64,000 nucleotides of DNA, from positions 682,001-746,000 of the forward strand of contig NZ_SAUN01000001.1 of NCBI RefSeq assembly GCF_004011505.1. Direction: 5' to 3'. Both the position numbers and the translations under genes were made by a program. Below the pieces are notes generated by a model, which was not told the DNA's origin, searched no databases, and worked only from the letters and a program-made list of their open reading frames with translations. Positions 59,501 through 64,000 of the stretch are shown here, piece by piece (the first letter of the stretch is position 1; every line of letters starts with the position of its first letter). This DNA comes from Nonomuraea polychroma. GTDB taxonomy: Bacteria > Actinomycetota > Actinomycetes > Streptosporangiales > Streptosporangiaceae.

Positions 59501-59946
59501 CCCGACTCCACCTCGACCCCGCCGAGCAGGCCAAGAGGGAGCGCGAGTTCGGGGCGGGCGCGGAGGTGTCGGTGCTGCTGCACCCGCCGGTGCTGCGCGC
59601 GATGGGCATGAAACGCAAGATCAAGCTGCGCCGCTCCGCGCCCGTGCTGTTCCGCGGGCTGCGGGCCGCCCGAGTCCTGCGCGGGACCGCGTTCGACGTG
59701 TTCGGCCGGGCCCGGGTGCGGCGCGTCGAGCGGGAACTCGTCGGCGAGTACCGCGACCTCGTGCGTGCCGCCCTGGCCCGGCTCACCCCCGCCACCGCCG
59801 GCGCCGTCGCGGAGATCGCGGGCCTGCCCGAGCTGATCCGGGGGTACGAGGACATCAAGCTCGCCCGCGTGGCCGAGTTCCGCGAGCGCGCCAGGACCGC
59901 GCTGGCGCGGCTGGAGGAGCCCGTTTCGAGCGTGGAGGGATCGTGA
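56554..59946 (+). CDS. Indolepyruvate ferredoxin oxidoreductase, fused alpha/gamma-type
   Basis: A 1130-residue single-chain 2-oxoacid:ferredoxin oxidoreductase. FVTGYQGSPLGGVDLEMGRA opens the pyrimidine-type domain. The TPP-binding part reads GVGIGCHAMIALDGHGRG and ITQMGGEGAQWIGLAPFTED. A ferredoxin-like cluster motif starts at Cys 623 (CEGCGDCGEASTC), with further cysteines in CNSDLSCLKGDC. A gamma-type domain (MPGIGGTGVVTVSQILQMAA, GLEQTGLAQKGGPVVSDVRI) ends the protein. It oxidatively decarboxylates indolepyruvate or related aryl pyruvates to acyl-CoA. The GTG at 56554 has AGGAGGAGG 5 nt upstream. It overlaps the acyl-CoA dehydrogenase gene (GTGA). Confidence 0.92.
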   Translation: MSASATPAPVSLDDKYTAPDGRVLISGIQALVRLTLEQRRLDRERGLDTRVFVTGYQGSPLGGVDLEMGRAARFLDEAGVVFRPGLNEELAATSVAGTQLLAQVPGRRHEGVTGFWYGKNPGLDRAADAIRHANVAGTAPRGGAVAWIGDDPGCKSSTLPSSCEPMCQSLSMPLLAPGSVAEIIEFGLHAVALSRATGLWAGLKIVADIADASATVDLGPLRANIPMPPDGQSKAAPILLGPAALDAEHDMLTRRLDLARAYARTHGLNRVMYGSGNTALGILASGTTYAVVLRALADLGLDEAAMDDLGLRLIRLAMPFPADDEELAAMTAGLDRVLVVEDKVPFLEGQVKQALYGRERVPVVVGRELLTARGTLGAEDVAKAVAACVGADRLPRQTVTVTRRSRALPIVAARTPYFCSGCPHNTSTRTADGTLVGVGIGCHAMIALDGHGRGTQVGITQMGGEGAQWIGLAPFTEDRHFVQNLGDGTFHHSGSLAIRAAVAAGVSMTYKLLYNDAVAMTGGQRAEGRLDVPALTHELAVEGVRRIVITTPEPETYRGVRLASIASVRHRDDLAAAERELAALDGVTVLIHDDRCAAEERRLRKRGKLPTPVEKVVVNERVCEGCGDCGEASTCLSVQPVETEYGRKTHIHQPSCNSDLSCLKGDCPSFLLVKPGTKAAVQTPALPVDPPEPTARPGEALIRMPGIGGTGVVTVSQILQMAAHLDGLHAAGLEQTGLAQKGGPVVSDVRISPHPVEGSVRASHGRADVLIGFDVLGAASDTNLAVASTEHTAAVLNTAVVPTAAMVTGRMPVPGHAAAVARVESVTRSVTCLDAHELAEALFGDHMPANLLLVGAAYQEGLLPVSAAAIEQAITLNRAAVEQNLAAFRWGRAAVADPEAVRQVVVPATEEPAEKLDEVVAIRVADLTGYQNAAYASTYAEDVRRVTDLATERAGEEAGTEIALAYARGLHKLMAYKDEYEVARLHLDPAEQAKREREFGAGAEVSVLLHPPVLRAMGMKRKIKLRRSAPVLFRGLRAARVLRGTAFDVFGRARVRRVERELVGEYRDLVRAALARLTPATAGAVAEIAGLPELIRGYEDIKLARVAEFRERARTALARLEEPVSSVEGS

Positions 59947-61082
59947 CCGTCGACCGCCTGCTGCCCGACCAGGACGCCAAGGACCTCATCGACCTGACCC
60001 GCGAGATCGCCGACAAGGAGCTCGCGCGGCGGGTCGACGAGCACGAGCGCGCGGAGACGTACCCGGAGGGGCTGTTCGCGACGCTGGGCGAAGCGGGGCT
60101 GCTGGGGCTGCCGTACCCGGAGGAGTACGGGGGCGGCGGGCAGCCGTACGAGGTGTATCTGCAGGTCATCGAGGAGCTGGCGATGCGGTGGGCCGCCGTC
60201 GCGGTCGCCACCAGCGTGCACACGCTCGCCTGTTTCCCCGTCTTCGCCTACGGCACGGACGAGCAGCGGGCACGCTGGTTGCCCGACATGCTGGCCGGGC
60301 GCCTGATCGGCGGCTACAGCCTGTCGGAGCCGCAGGCCGGCTCCGACGCCGGGGCACTGACGTGCCGCGCCGAGTGGGTCGGGGACGGCTACCGGATCAG
60401 CGGCAACAAGGCCTGGATCACGCACGGTGGCATCGCCGACTTCTACGCTCTCTTCGCCCGTACGGGGGAAGGCTCGCGCGGCATCTCCTGCTTCCTGGCG
60501 CCGGGCGCGACCGACGGTCTGACCTTCGGACGGCCCGAGGAGAAAATGGGCCTGCACGCCGTCCCCACGACCAGTGCCCACTGGGACGGCGCCTTCCTGG
60601 AGCCCGCCCGCCTGATCGGCGAGGAGGGCCAGGGTCTCCAGATCGCCTTCAGCGCGCTGGACTCCGGCCGGCTCGGCATCGCGGCCTGCGCGACGGGCCT
60701 GGCCCAGGCCGCGCTCGACGAGGCGGTCGCGTACGCCAAGCAGCGGGAGACGTTCGGCAAGCGCATCATCGACCATCAGGGGCTCGGGTTCCTGCTGGCG
60801 GACATGGCGGCGGGGGTGGACAGCGCGCGGGCGACGTACCTGGACGCGGCCCGCCGCCGCGACGCCGGCCTTCCCTACAGCCGCCAGGCCAGCGTCGCGA
60901 AGCTGGTGGCGACGGACGTGGCGATGAAGGTGACGACGGACGCGGTGCAGGTGTTCGGCGGGTACGGGTACACGCGGGAGTTCCGGGTCGAGCGCTACAT
61001 GCGCGAGGCCAAGATCATGCAGATCTTCGAGGGCACGAACCAGATCCAGCGGCTGGTCATCAGCCGTCATCTGGCCAAGTAG
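59943..61082 (+). CDS. Acyl-CoA dehydrogenase
   Basis: A 379-residue FAD enzyme. SLSEPQAGSDAGALTCRAEW is the flavin/substrate motif. YAKQRETFGKRIIDHQGLGF matches the subunit interface. IMQIFEGTNQIQRLVISRHL carries the catalytic-position Glu 363. It introduces the double bond at C2-C3 of an acyl-CoA. Coupling to indolepyruvate oxidoreductase suggests the substrate is the aryl- or branched-acyl-CoA made by that enzyme; this is inference. A strong terminator follows. Confidence 0.92.
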   Translation: MTVDRLLPDQDAKDLIDLTREIADKELARRVDEHERAETYPEGLFATLGEAGLLGLPYPEEYGGGGQPYEVYLQVIEELAMRWAAVAVATSVHTLACFPVFAYGTDEQRARWLPDMLAGRLIGGYSLSEPQAGSDAGALTCRAEWVGDGYRISGNKAWITHGGIADFYALFARTGEGSRGISCFLAPGATDGLTFGRPEEKMGLHAVPTTSAHWDGAFLEPARLIGEEGQGLQIAFSALDSGRLGIAACATGLAQAALDEAVAYAKQRETFGKRIIDHQGLGFLLADMAAGVDSARATYLDAARRRDAGLPYSRQASVAKLVATDVAMKVTTDAVQVFGGYGYTREFRVERYMREAKIMQIFEGTNQIQRLVISRHLAK

Positions 61083-62240
61083 CCCCTGACATGCGGAAAC
61101 CCCGCTTCCCTGTGGTGGGAGGCGGGGTTCTTTGTGTGGGGATCGGACTCTGGATGATCACTGTTCCGGTCCCTGTTCCGTGAGCGACCTCGCGTGGACG
61201 GAACAGGCGGTTGTGCGATGGCCTTGCGGGCGCGGTCGTGGGAGCCGGGCATCAGGTGGGCGTAGACGCGGAGGGTGAATCCGGGTTCGGCGTGGCCGAG
61301 ATGCTCGGCGAGTTCGCTGACTGAGACGCCGCCGGCCAGCATGACGCTCGCGTAGTAGTGGCGGAGCTGGTGCAGCCCCTCCTTGCGGGAGGTGGTGTAG
61401 TCGCCTGCGCTGGCGGGAGTCCTTGTCCGGGAGCGGGATCACTCCCGCTTGGACGAGTGCGGGCTTCCATACGATCTCGCTGTGGGTTCGAGACCTGACA
61501 TGGCGGTCGCCCGTCCAGCGGAAGAGCAGGTTGTGGGTGCGCGGCTTGCCATCCAGCTTCTCCCAGGGCAGGGAGCAGACCAGCGGGCGGTAGACCGAGA
61601 CATGCCGCTTGACCGCCCCGGCCGCCCAGGCGGGCAGTGGGACGACGCGCTCCCGGTCGTTCTTCGGCAGGGCGTAGAGGTGATCGCTGCCCAGCTTCTT
61701 GATTTGTCGGTGTACTCGGAGGACACGTTCCTCGAAGTCGAAGTCCTCCAGGGCGAGGCCGAACAGCTCCCCCTGCCGCAGTCCGCAGGCGGCCCCAATG
61801 ATAGGGAGCAGGCGGAACAGTTCAGGGTGGGCATCGATCGCCGCGCTGACTCTCTCGTCCGACCACGCGGTGATCTCTTCGGCAGCACGCTTGGGCACCT
61901 GGACTACCGGTGACTTGGCGGGGCTGCGCTTGATGACCTCGTCGGCGACGGCGAGGCTGAAGACGCACTGGAGGACGAGGAACGCGGTCTGGACGGTCGA
62001 GGTGCCGAAACGGCTGCTCAGGTCGCTGATCCACCTCGCCGAAGAGCACCTTGCCGGCGTTCGGGTCGATGTAGTCGCCACGGGCAATGTCGGCGCCCAT
62101 GGCGGCGATCTTGCGCGCGGCCTCGGCCTCGGCCTCGGCCGTAGGCGGTCGAGCATTCCTTACCGTCGGGGTCCACCCAGACGGCGAGCCAGCGCTTGCC
62201 CTTGCCGTACCACGACGCAGTCGCCGCCGGGCTCGCCCTG
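61067..62240 (-). pseudogene. Tyrosine site-specific integrase, multiply frameshifted
   Basis: Fragments of one phage-type integrase occur in order but in different frames. The N-terminal SWYGKGKRWLAVWVDPDGKE is followed by a core-binding part (KIAAMGADIARGDYIDPNAG), both near 62000-62220. The catalytic domain contains IGAACGLRQGELFGLALEDF (first Arg) around 61770, and KEGLHQLRHYYASVMLAGGV and ELAEHLGHAEPGFTLRVYAH (final His-x-x-Arg and Tyr) near 61290-61370. At least three frameshifts lie between them (about 62110, 62050 and 61435). The recombinase is inactive. It marks a decayed integrated element whose limits I could not fix. The last frame runs into the end of the acyl-CoA dehydrogenase gene. 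Confidence 0.8.
61098..61129 (+). terminator. Terminator after the acyl-CoA dehydrogenase gene
   Basis: AACCCCGC-TTCCC pairs with GGGAG-GCGGGGTT across TGTGGT, followed by CTTT. It lies 15 bp after the stop. Confidence 0.8.
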
Positions 62241-62616
62241 CTACATAAACGGATGGTTCTCACAATCGCTAGGGACTGAGCGTTGCACGGGAATCCTGGC
62301 AGAGCCATCGACTGGACACACCCTTACTCTGGCGAGGGTCTTACCTGCGACATCATGCATATTTTCAATACATTTCGAGTACAGGGAGTAGTTATTTGGC
62401 GCCCGACTTATCCCCGCTCCTCCGAGTTGATTTCTTCGTTCCAGTCTGTGATTGTTGATGGCTGCGACTAATGCCGCCTGATGGCGCGAACGTGCGGGCC
62501 CATGGCACGGGCAGACGGGACTCAATGTACCGGCCGCAAGCCTTGACAAGGTATTGGAGTTCAATGAACGTTGCAGCGAATGTCGAAGGGGAACGGAACG
62601 TGGAGTTTCCGACGCG
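62241..62616. other. Lower-GC intergenic stretch before the MFS gene
   Basis: This 376-bp stretch is visibly poorer in GC than the rest of the window (for example CATATTTTCAATACATTTCG). No coding or RNA gene could be supported. It probably belongs to the decayed integrated element and contains the promoter of the MFS gene. Confidence 0.45.
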
Positions 62617-63927
62617 GTGAGGAGTCAGCCCGAGGTGACGACTGCGACGACACCCGCCGGATGGATTCGGCGCAGTATTCTGGCCCACCAGCAGTTCCGC
62701 GCTCTGTACATCGCCAACATCGTGAGTAAGTTCGGCACTCATGTCGGCTACGTCGCGCTGCCTGTGCTGGCCCAGGTTGTGCTGCACGCCGGCCCCGTTG
62801 AGGTCGGCGTGCTCGCCGCTCTCAGCACGGTCTCGTTCCTGCTGATCGGTTTGCCTGCTGGGGTGTGGGTGGACCGGACTCGTAAGCGCGGCGTCCTTAT
62901 CGCCGCCGACCTGACCAGGGCCGCGCTGATCGCCTCGATCCCTGCGGCCTGGGCGCTCGGAGCGCTCACGCTCGTCCAGCTCTACGCGGTCGCGCTGCTC
63001 GCCGGCATGGCGACGGTGTTCTTCGACATCGCGCACCTCAGTTACCTTCCGCACATTGTGGGGCGCGACCGTCTCACCTCGGCCAATGCGAGCCTGAGTG
63101 GGCTGGACGAGGCCGCCAAGGTGTCGGGGCGAGGACTCGGCGGGTTCGTGGTGCAACTGCTCGGGCCGCCGCTCGCGGTCCTCGTGGACGCCGGGAGCTT
63201 CCTCTGGTCGGCGCTGTTCGTCCGGCGGATTCGCGTGCGGGAGCCGGCGCCTGAGGCAGCCGCCCGCGGACCGCTCTGGCGAGATGTGGGCATGGGCTTG
63301 CGCTACGTGCTCACCAACCCGGTGCTGCGCCCGCTGGTGATCAAGGGGGCTGTGGCGAACTTCGCCGAGCAGATCTGCCTAGTCTCGTTCCTGGTGCTGT
63401 TCGTCGCCGAACTGCGTCTCCCGACCGGGACTCTCGGCGTGCTGTTGTCCGCCAGCGGAGTCGGCGCGTTCTGCGGGGCGCTGGCCGCGCCGACGATCGG
63501 CCGTCGCCTCGGGCTCGGCCGCGGTATCTGGCTGGTCGGGATGTGCACAGCCCCCTTCGCGCTGCTGACGGGCCTGATGGAACGCGGCCCGCTGCTGTGG
63601 GTGGGCGCCGCCGGATGGGTGATCGCGACCGTGACCTTCGGCGTGGAGAACGTGCTCGCAGTGAGCCTGCGGCAGTCGGTCACCTCCGACGGGATGCTCG
63701 GCCGGATGAACGCCGGCTTCCGATTCCTGTTCATGGGGTCGTTGTCGGCGGGCTCCATCGCAGGTGGGCTGATCGGCGCTTATGCCGGAGTGCGGACGGC
63801 CATCTGGATCGGTTCATCTGTGCTGGCCGTCGGTTGGCTGATCGCGTTCTTCTCTCCGCTACGTCGGCTCCGCCACATCGATGAACTCACCGGCTCCGGC
63901 GGAGGACGCGTTGACCCGACCCGATGA
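62617..63927 (+). CDS. MFS-family transporter, drug-export type
   Basis: A 436-residue membrane protein with about 12 hydrophobic segments. The loop between helices 2 and 3 reads GLPAGVWVDRTRKRGVLIAA, the MFS motif A (G-x-x-x-D-R-x-x-R-R). A second copy-like region (APTIGRRLGLGRGIWLVGMC) occurs in the C-terminal half. The overall type fits MFS exporters such as those for macrolides or small drugs; the substrate is not known. The start is not certain: GTG 62617 has GGAG about 10 nt upstream; GTG 62635 is an alternative. It ends by overlapping the next gene by 4 bp. Confidence 0.85.
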   Translation: MRSQPEVTTATTPAGWIRRSILAHQQFRALYIANIVSKFGTHVGYVALPVLAQVVLHAGPVEVGVLAALSTVSFLLIGLPAGVWVDRTRKRGVLIAADLTRAALIASIPAAWALGALTLVQLYAVALLAGMATVFFDIAHLSYLPHIVGRDRLTSANASLSGLDEAAKVSGRGLGGFVVQLLGPPLAVLVDAGSFLWSALFVRRIRVREPAPEAAARGPLWRDVGMGLRYVLTNPVLRPLVIKGAVANFAEQICLVSFLVLFVAELRLPTGTLGVLLSASGVGAFCGALAAPTIGRRLGLGRGIWLVGMCTAPFALLTGLMERGPLLWVGAAGWVIATVTFGVENVLAVSLRQSVTSDGMLGRMNAGFRFLFMGSLSAGSIAGGLIGAYAGVRTAIWIGSSVLAVGWLIAFFSPLRRLRHIDELTGSGGGRVDPTR

Positions 63928-64000
63928 CCTGGGGCCGTATCGAGCAGTGCCTGGCGGATCTGTCGATGCTGCAGATGGTGGCGCTGGCTCTGGGGGGTCG
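63924..64000 (+). CDS. Start of an unidentified protein, cut by window edge
   Basis: ATG 63924 overlaps the MFS stop (ATGA) and opens MTWGRIEQCLADLSMLQM, followed by VALALGG. Twenty-five codons are visible; these are too few for a family. Coupling implies co-expression with the transporter. Confidence 0.55.
   Translation, partial: MTWGRIEQCLADLSMLQMVALALGG

Noticed and set aside
62554..62616. Upstream extension of the MFS gene from TTG 62554
   Set aside because: The added residues are Cys/Arg-rich and unlike an MFS N-terminus, and the TTG has no ribosome site.

Overview
The window reads as chromosomal DNA of a high-GC, mycelial-type actinomycete. A Nonomuraea/Streptosporangiaceae-like host is my inference from codon use, a PknG kinase, SpoIIE-type phosphatase, large secreted carbohydrate-active enzymes, NO synthase and a caspase-STAND-WD40 protein. 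No rRNA and no CRISPR array were seen. One tRNA (Asn) is present.

Layout. 1-4632 (minus strand): a translationally coupled signalling operon of coiled-coil protein, PknG-like kinase, PP2C phosphatase and a vWA protein cut by the window edge. 4.8-8.9 kb: a small membrane protein, a GH63-like glycosidase, a YtxH-like protein, tRNA-Asn, and two small secreted proteins. One of these lies between the tRNA and a displaced copy of the tRNA 3' end exactly 1000 bp away. 9.1-14.9 kb: NO synthase oxygenase, enoyl-CoA hydratase, galactokinase, a PLP-dependent deaminase/desulfhydrase-like enzyme, and a three-gene minus-strand envelope operon that includes a 27-residue membrane peptide. 15.0-19.9 kb: one giant TPR protein.

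19.9-29.3 kb is a mobile and decaying zone. It holds a TnpB-like gene without a zinc ribbon, an IS630-family element with three IS-type ends and a left-handed beta-helix passenger gene, and three broken genes of resistance-associated families: a PEP-utilising C-terminal fragment, an aminoglycoside-phosphotransferase-type gene, and a tetracycline ribosomal-protection-type GTPase. Intact SRPBCC, FAD-monooxygenase and TetR genes lie among them. 29.3-32.3 kb: secreted intradiol-dioxygenase-like lipoprotein, SpoIIE phosphatase, TetR regulator.

32.5-47.0 kb is a plant cell-wall degradation locus: GH43 arabinofuranosidase-like enzyme, a coupled six-hairpin glycosidase with discoidin domains, a pectin methylesterase-pectate lyase fusion, a GH10 xylanase with three flanking carbohydrate-binding modules, a LacI regulator, and a cytoplasmic GH43 beta-xylosidase. 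Palindromic operator-like sites lie in the promoters. The secreted enzymes would cut arabinoxylan and pectin outside the cell and the leaderless xylosidase would finish imported xylo-oligomers. A toxin-antitoxin-like pair sits inside this locus.

47.0-56.4 kb: a 1508-residue caspase-nSTAND-WD40 protein (the best candidate for a conflict or cell-death system here), a secreted C39 peptidase, adenylate kinase, a methyltransferase, a DUF11 surface protein and an Lrp/AsnC regulator. 56.5-61.1 kb: indolepyruvate ferredoxin oxidoreductase coupled to an acyl-CoA dehydrogenase, probably for amino-acid catabolism. 61.1-64.0 kb: an integrase pseudogene, an MFS exporter and the start of one more gene. All assignments come from reading the translated sequence; no database search was run.
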